Assembly: GCA_005765155.1 (NCBI GenBank)
Contig: VCCP01000006.1
Location: 260,501 to 324,500, forward strand
DNA from: Zelopaecilomyces penicillatus
Lineage: Eukaryota > Ascomycota > Sordariomycetes > Hypocreales > Pseudodiploosporaceae
DNA: 64,000 nucleotides
Reading direction: 5' to 3'
Shown here: positions 35,043 through 46,005 of the stretch, one piece after another
Layout of the letters: every line of letters starts with the position of its first letter
How positions within the stretch are numbered: position 1 is the stretch's first letter
Program-made: the position numbers and the translations under genes
Notes under the pieces: model-generated
Database searches by the model: none
The model's input: the letters and a program-made list of their open reading frames with translations, nothing else
What the model was told of the DNA's origin: nothing

Positions 35043-36810
35043 TCAGCGTCGAGTTGCAGCAGCAGCAGCTCGTTTATTCAAAATTTTCTGATTGGCCTTC
35101 CTTACCCGCTCATCATCCATACCCTGGCGCCATGAGCAAATATCAGCAAACTCACACGTCCGGCACTTGAAAGATTCCTCGATGTCGACACCGCTGGCTT
35201 TGCGATCGCCGCGCCACCAGTCCATGTATTTACTTAGGTAGCTGTCCAGCAGCTGCCGTGACACGGGGAAAGTATGTGAGTCGAGCTCCCGCCCGTCTTC
35301 GCGGTGGATGTACTGCACTTGGAGAATATGACCTAGTGACGCAGCACCGAGAGGGAATGCTCGATCGATTTCGTCTTCGATAAGGGGGATTAGTTCGCGA
35401 AGGGATCCGTATTTTAAAAGATCAGGGCTTGCAGAAGAAGTGGATGATGCGGGAGCAGTATCTCTGCTGTTTGGTTGTGTGCTTCCACTGGCCTGGGACT
35501 GTTGCGCGGCTAGTAGTTCCTCAGAGCTGGTGGGGGTGTCGAAAAAGACTTCATCGTGCAGCTCGCCAATCTGTGCAAGAAAGGAGTCGGAGAAGCGTAC
35601 ATCGGGATCGAGGCCGTAGCGCCGGAAGACATTGAGCAAGCTCAAATGGCCGGCCGCCATCTGCGACAGGAAACGATGGTAGAGGAGTAGCTGGATCTTT
35701 GCTGGCCGCAGAGCTGGCTTAGATACGGGGGCTGTTGAACCCCGTGTTTTGACGTCTGTCAAGTAGATTTTGGGAGCAGCCTGTACTGATGATGATGATG
35801 TGGGGTTCTGGGGTGGGAAATAATCACCGAGAGTGGCCTGGTGATTATCTGCCTGCGGCCCCTGACCAGAAAGCTCCTTTTCAAACTCTGCATCTGGGTT
35901 TTCGTAGCTCACGCCGTCGATGACACCATTGACCAAGTTGCCTTCCACAAACCCCCATACTTCGAGCTCTCTTGTAAGGCCAGTGTCGCGCAGGGTTCTC
36001 AGACCCTGCACCAGGTTCCAAAGCCTCAACCCAAAGCCATCTTCTTTACTAACAATGTCAATCTTGACTGTCGTATGAACCTCATCCTCCAACTTCTGGT
36101 GGATCTTTGTTCCTTGGCGCATTGCTGCCGTCCGCGTTCGTCGACCACCAGGAAGCCTCGTTAGCGTATACCAATATTGCAGTTCACACCAGGCGCCCGA
36201 GGTGAGGTCGCTAACAGTCAATGGTTTCTTCGGAAACGAGCGAAAACGTTGTAGTGGTGATCGTTCATCTTCGGGTGAATGCACGCGCTCATTCTCAACT
36301 AATGCGGTAATCTGCGACGTGGACTCCAAGTCAAGTAGAGCCTGGCTCACTAGGCGCTTCTCGGTTAGTTAGTTAATTAAACCAAGGGAGATGATATAGA
36401 TATGGGCTTGGTTGCGTACAGTTGGGATATTGGACGTCTTTGATGACCGAGAGCGGCGGTGATAGTGAGCGCAGATCACTGTCGCTTGCGAGTTCTTCCA
36501 GGTCGTCAACGGACAAGCTGTCTTCCGTGACCAAGGAGTGTCTAGTGCTGCTAGTCGCATCCGCCAGATAGCTGGCAATTTGGTGGGAATAGCCATTTTG
36601 AGCGAAGATGCTGGCGTTGCTTCGTTTTGAATCTAGAGCCAAGCTAAACGTTGTGATTGTGGTTGTTGTTGATGAAGCTGTCGTAATCGAGGTGTCTTGA
36701 ACGGCAGTAGTGCGGTTGTCTTGATCAAGCTGGAGCATCAACTCCTCCTCTTCGAGCGAGAAATCATAGCCAAACTCGCTATCGCTGTCCGGCATCACAG
36801 ACACGACCAT
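35043..36810 (-). CDS. EXO5: Mitochondrial/nuclear exonuclease V (Fe-S single-strand DNA exonuclease)
   Basis: Exon 1 is 36810-36420 and exon 2 is 36349-35043, giving 565 residues. The 70 bp intron (GTACGC donor, ACTAAC branch, TAG acceptor) is phase 1, and the join gives DVQYPNLSQALLDLES, as in fungal EXO5. The first about 110 residues are acidic and Ser/Thr rich. The nuclease core begins with KPLTVSDLTSGAWCELQYWY, containing the first cluster cysteine. TKIHQKLEDEV and YLTDVKTRGS hold the PD-(D/E)XK acidic residues and Lys. The C-terminal CRTCEFADIC gives the remaining three cysteines of the 4Fe-4S cluster. The enzyme degrades single-stranded DNA in genome maintenance. A second in-frame ATG at residue 6 is an alternative start. 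Confidence 0.94.
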
Positions 36811-38189
36811 TGCTAACGCAACATCTGATTCATGGTGTTTTGGGGGAATGAAGCTGTCAAATGTGAGAAAAGGCGGGGGAAAGAGGCGACACTGGTGAGA
36901 TAGGCGTCATACCTACTGTAGTGCACTGAAGGGGCGCTGGAAGCAGTCGCGGAATGGACACGCAGTCACGTGGGAGCATAGAGGCTCCAGTGTTCGTCTA
37001 GGCAGACAGCTTACAGGGGGTTTGGTGCTGGAGATGCCTGTACAGGTCCCCTGAACAGCCGGGGTTACAGCTGGAGATGCCCCCACGAGGCCATGTTCAG
37101 GGCTCACAGAAGGTACCTACAGAGCGTGCCCGCAATTACTGAGGCTTAGAAGTGAGGCCTCTATTGGATCTGGAACCTGTAGGACTCAGCGCCGATGATG
37201 CTAGAAACTGAATGTTTCAAATCGAAACAAAGGGCTGTGCAGAACACGAGGCTAGAATGACCCGTCAATGAAGCCAATACCTGTCCTGTCACTGCTAGGG
37301 GTCTAGGACTAGCAGCAGTCCTAGTTTCTAGGCATCTCCAGAACGCACATATCGTAACCCTAGTCTGGTCTCCTCAACATCTAGGCATCAGCAAATCCCA
37401 AATCCCCCAGTCCTCCAGCTACCATGGTGGCTGTGGCTGCCTTACCTCCCCCCATTTCTCCATCTCTCCGTCTAATTATCTCTCTCCCCGAATGACACCT
37501 GAACCCATCATCGTCATAGGCTGAGCTAGCCATTGCTACTAAGTAAAGGCACACAGCGTAATTGCCGGGGGGGGGGTGGTTTGGAAAGCCACTCAATCAT
37601 ACCTTACCAACTCGTCCACATGCCCACTGCCGGCTCAAAGCCTCCAGTAAAAGCCGTTTTTTTCTTTTGTTCCCTCTTTTTACAGTTCCTAAACTTCCGC
37701 CTGTGAGCCACCCCGTTGCCTGTCATATTTGCGACCTGCATACGATCGACTTGCTAGTTTTCCACTGCGGCTTGACCCATGGCCCAGGGCCCCAATCAAC
37801 CAGCTCAATGGCCACCCTCTCCTCGTATTGGGGGATGGATGGAAAACGCCCCTCCCAGTACTGAAACCGTGGCCACCTGCTGCTAATAATAATACCTGCG
37901 CACATATATATATGTATGTATGTGTGATAGATAAGGCTTGCTAGCTGGCTGCAGCAGAAGGCAGCAGTTCAGTACATAACCTTGTGGATCAGTGGCAATT
38001 CTCTCCTTCTCGTTCTCTCTTCCACCCCCCCTTCATGTTCATCAGCATTCCATTCCCAGCCTTGTGTTATTGGTGCACTTGAGATCAACCCTGCTCCAAT
38101 CTAAAAGCTGGCAGTTCCCAAAAAAAAGGCAAGGAAGACAAGTTCAGACTTGGAGGAACATACGCACTAGAAGAATACAATCTACAAAG
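36811..38189. other. Intergenic region, 1.4 kb
   Basis: This divergent region between EXO5 and an F-box gene holds no credible gene. It contains a G10 run (37567-37576), a TATATATATG tract near 37906, and scattered CTGGAGATGCC motifs (near 37028 and 37072, and inverted near 37331). Confidence 0.4.
37303..37324. repeat. Perfect 8 bp inverted repeat with 6 nt loop
   Basis: CTAGGACT and AGTCCTAG flank AGCAGC. It could be a short hairpin or a dimeric protein site. It lies mid-intergenic and may be chance. Confidence 0.5.
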
Positions 38190-38920
38190 ATGCCCAAATC
38201 CAGACTCTCTGCTACGGCGCTCCGCTTCCGCAACCCCACCGAAGCCGCCCGGCGCAGGCCCGCCGCCGAAATCGGTTGTAGCGGGGCCGACGCCGGCGCT
38301 GGAAAAGACAACAACAATGACAACGATGACGATGGTGTTACGAGTGCTGCAAATGTTGGCACATCAGGGGCAGACCTTCTGTCATTACCTTCAGAGCTGC
38401 ATTTTCTCATCTCGGGGTACCTGACGTACCCTGACGCCCTGTCCCTGAAGCACTCCACGCGCCACTTCTACGGGCTAGTCGACACCGGTCTCAGGCTCAA
38501 GGTTGAATGGCTGATTGAGCGTCGACGTTTACACCTAGAATGCCCCAACGAGACGCGCTGCGACTTGGGAACTGATATTAAATTCTGCCGAGGCAGTGTC
38601 CCGTATGTTCATCTACTATCCCCTTCCCTCCTGATCCAGACAAGATGTCTATAAAGTTTAGTAGTTTTAACCTCACTAACATACACTCGCTCCCCAATAA
38701 CAGCATGCTCATGAGACGACGTCGCGAACACATCGAATGCGAATCCCGCCCCGGCCTCGGCTGCATCATCTACGACACACCAACCTGCCCCCACCGCCGC
38801 AAGGGCATCAAAGCCCTCAAACGCTGGCTCAAGACGAGCTTCACCGTCGAGCTATGGTGGGTATTGCTGGCTCTGCTATCCGCCCTACTCGGCTGGTTCT
38901 ATCTAGCCATGTTTTCTTAG
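38190..38920 (+). CDS. F-box protein with C-terminal membrane anchor
   Basis: Exon 1 is 38190-38602 and exon 2 is 38704-38920, giving 209 residues. The 101 bp intron (GTATGT donor, CACTAAC branch, AACAG acceptor) is phase 2. A basic, low-complexity N-terminus with an Asn/Asp run precedes an F-box-like segment at about residues 62-100 (LLSLPSELHFLISGYL). Conserved Cys residues follow (CPNETRCDLG, FCRGSV, CESRPGLGC, CPHRR), as in a small fungal family. The tail has one hydrophobic helix (VELWWVLLALLSALLGWFY). F-boxes dock substrates to SCF ubiquitin ligases through Skp1; a tail anchor would place this one at a membrane. The substrate is unknown. Confidence 0.8.
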
Positions 38921-39429
38921 CTGAAGCAAGTTTCTTTGAATGGCTTTGGCGTTTTCTCAAAAGAAAGTTTTTGTATAGTTAAAAAGACCTGTTGGTGGTT
39001 TATTGTCCTTTTTACATGCATGTTCCTTATTTTGCGAGCAAAAGAAAATGTTCTCGGGCTGACGTTTGACTGGTCTATGGAACTTAGACTTTCTGAGCGC
39101 CCCCTTTTTTGTTGATGGGCTTTATCAATAGTATAGTTGGGTATGTTGTAATGACTTAATGAGTGGGCAACCAAGGCGATAATGGTTTATATAATGCGCA
39201 GGATTCAGAGTCTATAGGTATAATCGTAATGCATAGCATTGGTTAGACATTTCCAATACAATATTAATAATTCTTTATAATATCTTTTTCCAACATTAGC
39301 CCAATACTGAATGTAAAGGTGAAATTATTCATTCGTTCAAAAAATGTATTAATGATGCCCTCTCTACTCTACATACTCGGTCCATAATCAACACTCATCC
39401 CGACAACGAATAACCCCCCCCTTAAGCAG
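38921..39429. other. Convergent 3' region between two F-box genes
   Basis: About 500 bp of AT-rich 3' UTR sequence with no gene seen. Confidence 0.45.
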
Positions 39430-40704
39430 CTAAGCCGCTACGGGCGTACCATCCGAATAAAAAGAATCATAATCATCATCGATCACAAACTGTTCCCAAG
39501 GCCAGTCCCGAGGATCATTGAACTCCGCACATCCCTTACACCACATCCCCTTCACCAGCAGTTCCCCTCCCACACTCTCCAGCCGACCAGCTTCCCAAAA
39601 CACCCACCCGCATCTACGAAATTTTTTGGGGATAAGCACGCCAAACACATTACTGTACGTCGACCCCCACACCATTGTCCACGCGAGCGGCGGATAAAAG
39701 ACCAGCTGGTCAAATCCGCCGCAGTGGTAGCCGTCGCCGTCGCCCCGGAAGGGCGTGGCGACTCGGTCCTTCTCCAGCTGATGCCGCGCCGAGGATTCTG
39801 ATTGCCGCAAGATGATCTGAGTCATCGGGGTGAAGCAGTTGTTTATAAACAGACCTACGTGTCTGTCGGAGTACTTGGTAATAGTTTCAAGCAGCTCGTT
39901 ACGGTCTGTCGTCGTGAGGGCGACTTGGTGCACCATCTTGAGCCCAAAGGACGGCGCGCTCAAAGCATGAATAGCACTGGAACCAATGCCATCGGTGACA
40001 TCCTCCACCTCGGGATAGTCGTGGCTTCTAAAGAACTTGGTAAAATGGTCAAGCGCAAATCCGTAGGCACACAATATAGCCTCCAACTCCCAGGGCTCGA
40101 AGAGGGCAATATACTCCTTGAATCTAAACTTCGTGCTGAAATGCTCTTGCAGCCAGTCCGAATTTGCGTTGCTGTGCGTGGTGTTGCCGAATAGCATGCA
40201 CGCAACCTGCAGTCTGTACATGGCTCGCCACATCCGGATCTCCTCAATCGCAGACAGAGATTCCAACTCATGAATGCATTTGCCAGATTCTTTAGCTAAG
40301 CTATCCAGCGCTTTAGCGCTGTAGCTTTCCGCAAGCGGCTGTACGATCTTCACTTGGAAGGCTGCCATCTCAACAGCCTCTTCCACTGTAATATCATCTT
40401 CATCAAGAAGATCATAACTTTTCTGGTTCAGCTTCTCTTTATAGTTCTTGAGAGTGTCCATCACGGTCAAATGACATCGCGATTCCGCAAACTTTGCAGT
40501 CCCACAGCGGTGTGCTACCAGAGCATCAAGAGCGGCGCCGCGAAGAGTCACCTGTATCGAGTTGACCAATACATATTTCTTTGAAGACAGAAACTGCTGG
40601 AAGAGTACCGGGGATGCGCGTATTAAGCTCCCCAGGTCTTTTAGTCGGAGGAAAGAGAGGATGTTGAGACGAATCTCGGCGGGAAGGGTTTCAAAAGTCC
40701 TCAT
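39430..40704 (-). CDS. F-box domain protein, 424 aa
   Basis: A single exon. ATG 40704 is chosen because the longer frame starts with TTG. The F-box lies at the N-terminus, ETLPAEIRLNILSFLRLKDL, with RASPVLFQQFL after it. The remaining about 370 residues are an uncharacterised helical region with scattered Trp and Cys near the end (GWVFWEAGRLE, WCKGCAEFNDP). No LRR or WD repeats were seen, so it is a type common in fungi: F-box plus an unknown substrate-binding region. It converges on the F-box gene at 38190, but the two are not alike outside the box and do not look like duplicates. Confidence 0.85.
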   Translation of the reverse strand: MRTFETLPAEIRLNILSFLRLKDLGSLIRASPVLFQQFLSSKKYVLVNSIQVTLRGAALDALVAHRCGTAKFAESRCHLTVMDTLKNYKEKLNQKSYDLLDEDDITVEEAVEMAAFQVKIVQPLAESYSAKALDSLAKESGKCIHELESLSAIEEIRMWRAMYRLQVACMLFGNTTHSNANSDWLQEHFSTKFRFKEYIALFEPWELEAILCAYGFALDHFTKFFRSHDYPEVEDVTDGIGSSAIHALSAPSFGLKMVHQVALTTTDRNELLETITKYSDRHVGLFINNCFTPMTQIILRQSESSARHQLEKDRVATPFRGDGDGYHCGGFDQLVFYPPLAWTMVWGSTYSNVFGVLIPKKFRRCGWVFWEAGRLESVGGELLVKGMWCKGCAEFNDPRDWPWEQFVIDDDYDSFYSDGTPVAA

Positions 40705-42128
40705 CTTGGTGGTGGCGTTGCTGTTGTTGGGGTCAAATGTCAAATGTTGCGTCTTATGCGTCTTTCGTTTGGCAGTTTGTACGATCTATGCGTAAAGTTT
40801 GCTTCTGTTGGGTGATTGGTAGATTTATGCTGAGAAAGCTTGTTGAGAAGAAGAAAATAGTTACAAGTAACGACCCAAGTTGCCATTATATATCCAACAC
40901 AAGCACCCTATAAGCACCGACGATTGTATAACAATGCAACATCTACATGCCTCGGTTCCCTTGAACATACTAGCTGTTCCCTTAAAACTTAAGAGGTGAC
41001 TCGGTCAAAGCGAACAAGGCCAAACACATTCATCCACTGTACTCTTGAAATGGCCCTTGTGCCTTGGGACACTTTCGATATGTCGAAACATGTCAATGAA
41101 AAGCATTGTCCTCTTCAGACTCTTCAGTTTTCAATGCGTGCCCTTGACGGAAGAACATTGTGCTTGCAGACACGCATGTCGTTCAAAAGCCACAGCTTTT
41201 TCTTACTCTTAACCTTCAGTATCTATATTGAGCCGTGCGCCAATCAGGTATTCACCACAGATTGAACATATGGCTTTGTAGCCCAGTCTCATCGGCTAAA
41301 ACATCTTTTCGAAGAAAAAGGTCGTCATTTGCATGACAATTTTCGTTTCTATCCCCGTAGATGGTAAACGTGTATCTTTTCAGTATATGGTGGATGGCGG
41401 TTATGGAATAAACTCCCATAGAGTGAGCATGACGCTCCCAGAGTTCATAATCCGCGTCAATGATATTTCTGTATCGGGTCAGCTTGTCAGGTGGTTGAAT
41501 TTCAAAGAACCCACAGTCTGGAAACAAATTGTTCCTTCAAAGGCCGATCTCCAAGACTCGGCAACTAGACGTCAACAATACTCATTAGTCGTACAACCAC
41601 AGCACCATAAACGCTACCAGATATCCATACGTCTTCCCAGACTCTCTCGTCGTCTGTTTCAATCAAAGAAAACTGCAACACATACGCTCACCACAACGCA
41701 ACATGAACCAGCCACCAGGATCCATTACATCAACATTCACAGTCATCAGTGGAACTGAGCCATCTCCCTCATGGAATTGCATTCTGCACCGTTTGAACTG
41801 CTGTCTCCTCTTCAATTCCCCGTACCTAACCGACAGATTGCGTAAATGTCGTCCAGCCCTAAACCCTGTGATCATCCCCCAAGGCAAAAAGCATGTTACA
41901 TGAGCCGTCCGGCAAAAAACAAAAGAAGCCGCGCAACTGCCCATCCCACTAGCCAAGTTGCTCGCAACTGACATTGACAAACTAGACGAATAGGGTATTT
42001 TGAAGTGGTACAAACAGTTCCCAGAAGACAAACCAGGCGCCTCATCGGTTTACCATAAAAAAAAACCTTTTTCTCGAGCCCGCCCCCCCTCTGAACCAAG
42101 TAGTAGGAAAAGGGAATTTCGAGACCGT
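40705..42128. other. Intergenic region, 1.4 kb, with possible minus-strand coding fragments
   Basis: The F-box promoter occupies the left side. The right half has overlapping frames on both strands and is described separately under 41252-42031. Confidence 0.4.
41252..42031 (-). CDS. Possible unrecognised multi-exon gene or relic
   Basis: Several minus-strand stretches look protein-like although they sit in different frames. One is at 42031-41663, with a segment rich in Arg ending DVMDPGGWFMLRC. Another, after a TTGCAG acceptor near 41668, reads FSLIETDDERVWEDVWISG. A third follows TTTCCAG near 41521, reading CGFFEIQPPDKLTRYR and ending at 41252. Plausible GT/AG borders exist between the last two, but I could not build a model in phase through all three. 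It is either a real gene whose exons I cannot join or a decaying one. No family was recognised. A small plus-strand frame at 41703 competes with it. Confidence 0.25.
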
Positions 42129-44623
42129 TTACGGGCGGCCATAAGCTGCCCCACGTCCAGGGTTGCCAGGAGGCATGCCACGACCATCAAAAGGTGAACC
42201 GCCAAAGGCGTGGGCATCAGGGGCCCCAGGTGGCCCGTTATACCCCCCAAGGCCATGAGGCATGAAGCCATGTGGCGGTCCATTGAAGAAGCCGGGAGGC
42301 GGCATCGGCATGTTACGAGGAGGCATTCCACCCATGGCCTCTGGAGGCGGCATTGCCACAGGAGGGAAATTGGGCGGGAACATGTGAGGCAAAGGCACAT
42401 TTCGTGCTGGGCCTCCGGGAAGTCCGGGTGGAGGAATCATAGGGCCCCGTTGTTGAGGCGGAGGCAACTGGGCTCCACTTGTCATCCAGTTGGGCGGCAT
42501 CTGGTCCAGCCCAGGTGGCGGTGGTGGTCGCTGTAGAATTTGCGTGGGCTGGTTGGGTCGTGAATCATGATCGCCGTTATGGAACGATTCATCCATGGGG
42601 AACCCGGGTGGGGGTTGCGGGCGCATTTGCCGTTGCGAGCCACGATTTTCGCGGGGCGAAAACTCAGACTCTCGATCGTTCATCTGTGGCATTTGTTGTT
42701 GTTTCGGTGGCTGCGCCTGAGCCATGCGCATCAAGTTGAGCTGGTCTTGCCCTGGTCCTGGTCCTGGTCCAGCTCTCATGAGGTTCATTAGAAACTCGGT
42801 ATTGCTATTGTTACGAGCAGCACTGGGCTCGGGAGCTCGGGATCCTTGGCTGGCAACCCGCTGATGAAGCCCAACTAGGTCCTGCAGAATTTGTTCAGGT
42901 CTTGCAGTATGTTGCTGCGGCCGGGGAGCAATGATTTCATGAACGTTTTGTGACGGTGGGTGGCCAATTGGCCCGTTACGACGCTCGCCTCCATACTGAT
43001 GGAAGGAGGCAGGCGAAGTCACAGCACTCTTCTTTCCGCCATCTGAGCCGTTGTTTGGAGGCGGGACCGAGTATGCCGATGGTCCTGGCGGTGTAGCGCT
43101 TAAAGTTTGTTTTTGAAGTTTGGCAAGTAATTGTTGGAACGCTTGTCTCTCCTCCTCAGGAGGTGGAGGTTGATGTGGGGGTTGATGCGGAGCTGAAGCT
43201 GGTGGAGAAGAGATTCCAGTCAAGCCCGCCAGACCGGCCAGGCCAGGTAAGGAGGCCAGAGAAGGCAGAGAAGGGGGGGCAGTAGGAGGCAATTCAGGCG
43301 GTGACTCGACCTTGCTGCGCACCTCTTCTTGAGGCTGGGAGAAGAAGGAAGTGAATCTTGACGATTTGGCCGTGGATCTAGGCTTCGCCACAGGCTCCGT
43401 TTGATCAATCACAGGGGCAGCCGCCTCGAAACTTGAGTTGGGCCCAAAAGCCATGAAAAACTTGTCGGGGGCAGCTTCCACAGGAGCAGTAGCTTGCACC
43501 GGAGGCTTCTCGGGCTCCACAACAGCCTCTGCAGCTGGTCGATCAGAATTTGAAGCGCCGCCCTTTGCCTTCTTCATTTGTTCCATCCACTTCAAGAAGT
43601 CTTGCTGGGTATGGGCTTCACGCTGCGCTTCTGCGGGTTCATCAAACCATTCGGGCTCGCGCTCGACACGCTGATTCTGCTCGCGACCCCATCGTCTATC
43701 AGGAACTCGGGCGTTTGCGCGATCATCTACAATCTCGGCGTTGTCTCGATCGCGCCAGCTCTTCATTCGGTCTCGCTCCTTCTTTTCCGGGGTCGCAACT
43801 TCGACAACTTCGGTCTTGTGCCAGGACTCTAGCTTGTTTCTGTTGAGTCCATTGCGGGGCCTGCCATCAGCGTCGAGCGGCTCTCTATCTCTCACAGGTC
43901 CGTCGACGAATGGCCTGGCAGCCTGACGGTCTCGGGCAGGTTCACGTTCATCCTTTTCCCGGATGGTGGGCTTCTTCTCATCTCGGAAGTTACCTCCCAT
44001 TTTACCGTGGAAGCGTTCCGCACCCTCAGCACCAAAGCTTTTACGAGGCTTTACCATACTCCAACCTTCATCGAGGTCGCTGTCTCCACGACGACGGAGA
44101 GTGGCGTTTCTTGTACGGTCTCCATCGTTCTCGCCGTTGCGAGGGCGCAGACCAAATCTGCCTTGGGGATCGAGGTCTCTAGGGTTCTTGTCATTTTCAG
44201 GCAGCTTGGTAATTCGACCGGAAGATGCAAAAGCCATGCGTGGCGGTGCAAATACGATGTCCTCCGGGTCTTTGGATGGATGAAGCAAAGTTAGCGCATG
44301 GAATTAAAGAATCATGGTCCGAGAGGGGCAACCGACTTGCGCTGTTTCGCGAAGCATGGCGGTCGAGGCCGGGGCGGCGGAGGTTTTGGTCAATCAGCGG
44401 GTTGTCAATAGATCGTGGGCGGTCGTTGGTGGGTTTGGTTTGGGTTCGAATCTGCTCAGGAGGCACACTGTAACAATGGTCAGAGGAGACATTAAGAGGG
44501 AAGAGTGTGGCTGGATATGTCATACCCCATCCAATCCTCGGCTGGAGGAAGCTTGTCGGGCTTGGAACATAGCGGCGAGTCCCGCAGGAAGAGCAAGTGC
44601 TCTGTGGTATATCTAATGGCCAT
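42129..44623 (-). CDS. Fungal eIF4E-transporter (4E-T)-like, eIF4E-binding protein
   Basis: Three exons, 44623-44526, 44467-44337 and 44269-42129, give 789 residues. Introns are 58 bp (GTATGA) and 67 bp (weak GTCGGT donor, GCTAAC branch). The N-terminus reads MAIRYTTEHLLFLRDSPL; residues 5-11 match the eIF4E-binding pattern Y-x4-L-hydrophobic. A PEDIVFAPPRMAFA segment near residue 80 resembles the conserved VVLSPQRRSF-like region of animal 4E-T. A charged Arg/Glu/Asp middle and a long Pro/Gln/Gly/Met-rich C-terminus follow, as expected for a P-body protein. It probably represses or stores mRNA by binding eIF4E. The homology is inferred from short motifs and layout. Confidence 0.75.
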
Positions 44624-46005
44624 AGCAGGGCGGCGATGACGCGATGCCCATCAGGCGCAAGCGCGTGCCAACACTGCTGAATATCGGTTGATTGATCTGG
44701 CGAAGCGGTCGCGAATCTGTAGCTATAGAAGGACGCAATAGGGTCAAAAGGTTGATAAAACTGTCAAGAGATGGCGCAAGCGTGAATAATAATGGGGATG
44801 GCTAAAAAAAGGATGCTTTGTGTCGAAGACCTATTAGCGACCGGTGGAGCTGTCGGCAAATATAATGATAATTGTAGTTTGTTGGCTGTAATGGCGACGA
44901 TAAATTTAATTAATGGTGTGCGGGGAGACGTTTTCGAGCTGCTGCGTTACCAAGGTTGAAAACGACGACGACGACGATTCGACAGAAGCGCTGAGTCTAA
45001 TGGTGGCGATGGAGGAGAAAAAAAGATGAAGAGCGGAGAAGAAGAAAAAAAATAAAGCTGGCGGTTGGTGCTGGTGGCGGCGGCAGTGGTGCTGGTGAGG
45101 AGAAGGAGGCTGGACGGTGAGGGCACACGGTGGATGTTTGTTGAGTGAATAACTGTTTGTCTGTGGGTGTGGTTGTGGGTGTGCGCGCGTGGGGGGCGGA
45201 GATTGGAGAGTCAAATGAAGAGTAGAGGTTTTTAAGAAAAACTGGAAAACTTCTTTCAAGCGGTCGGACGAGAAAAGACGAGATGTTGTGCAACGGCGGA
45301 CGAAAGCTGGGCGATGGGGGAATTATCGGGGGGGCGGGTGGTGGAGTTGGTGGTTTTTGGGTGGTGGACGAAGGTTGTTTTGTTTGGAATTGGAGAGCCG
45401 GACCGGGGGAGGTAGATTGATTACGAGTGGGTGGTGTCTGGGTGGGTGTGTGCTGGTGCTGTGCTGTGCTATGATGTGATAACAGGTGCTTGGTTTTATT
45501 GTTATAGTGAGGAGATGAACAAGGCCACCTTTTTGCTACACCACTAACTTGGATATGTCGCTGTTTGCTGATCCACTGACATCTCTGCGCCCAAAAGCCT
45601 CCGCCAAAAGCTTCGCCCAAGAGAAAGACAGAGAGCACTTCCCACTGCGTGCGCCGCTTTCGTGCCCAAGATGAAGCTACTCCGACGGGCTCCACTCTCC
45701 GTTAGAATTAGGGGGGGTGAGGCGTTGGTGGTCGCTGGCTGAGCTTTGGGCTTTCTCCCAGTTGGAGGCATTGCAACATCAGGTGACTATCCCCGTGTTG
45801 ATGAGAATACTGGAGCCGAGAAAAAGAAAAGAAAAGGAAGGTGCCTCAGAAGCTAAAGCGTTGGATTTACTAGTTAGGGAGTTAATATTACAGTCCAGTC
45901 AAGTCATGATGCGCAATGATAAACATTATCACTGCGTAAATTGAAGAATCTCATAAATGTCATCTCATATCAATTTAACATTTGCATCATTCACATCCCT
46001 ATCTA
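44624..46005. other. Long upstream region of the 4E-T-like gene
   Basis: 1.4 kb, strongly purine/pyrimidine-biased between 44990 and 45470 (GA- and GGTG-rich on the plus strand). This creates artificial Pro/Thr/Ser-rich frames on the minus strand. It looks like promoter and 5' UTR rather than coding sequence. Confidence 0.45.

Noticed and set aside
42210..44294. Several plus-strand frames of 61-108 codons
   Set aside because: They are shadows of the Pro/Arg/Gln-rich 4E-T-like gene.
44906..45695. Minus-strand Pro/Thr/Ser-rich frames of 117 and 232 codons
   Set aside because: They arise from GA- and GGTG-rich promoter sequence. The composition is low complexity and there is no start context or domain.
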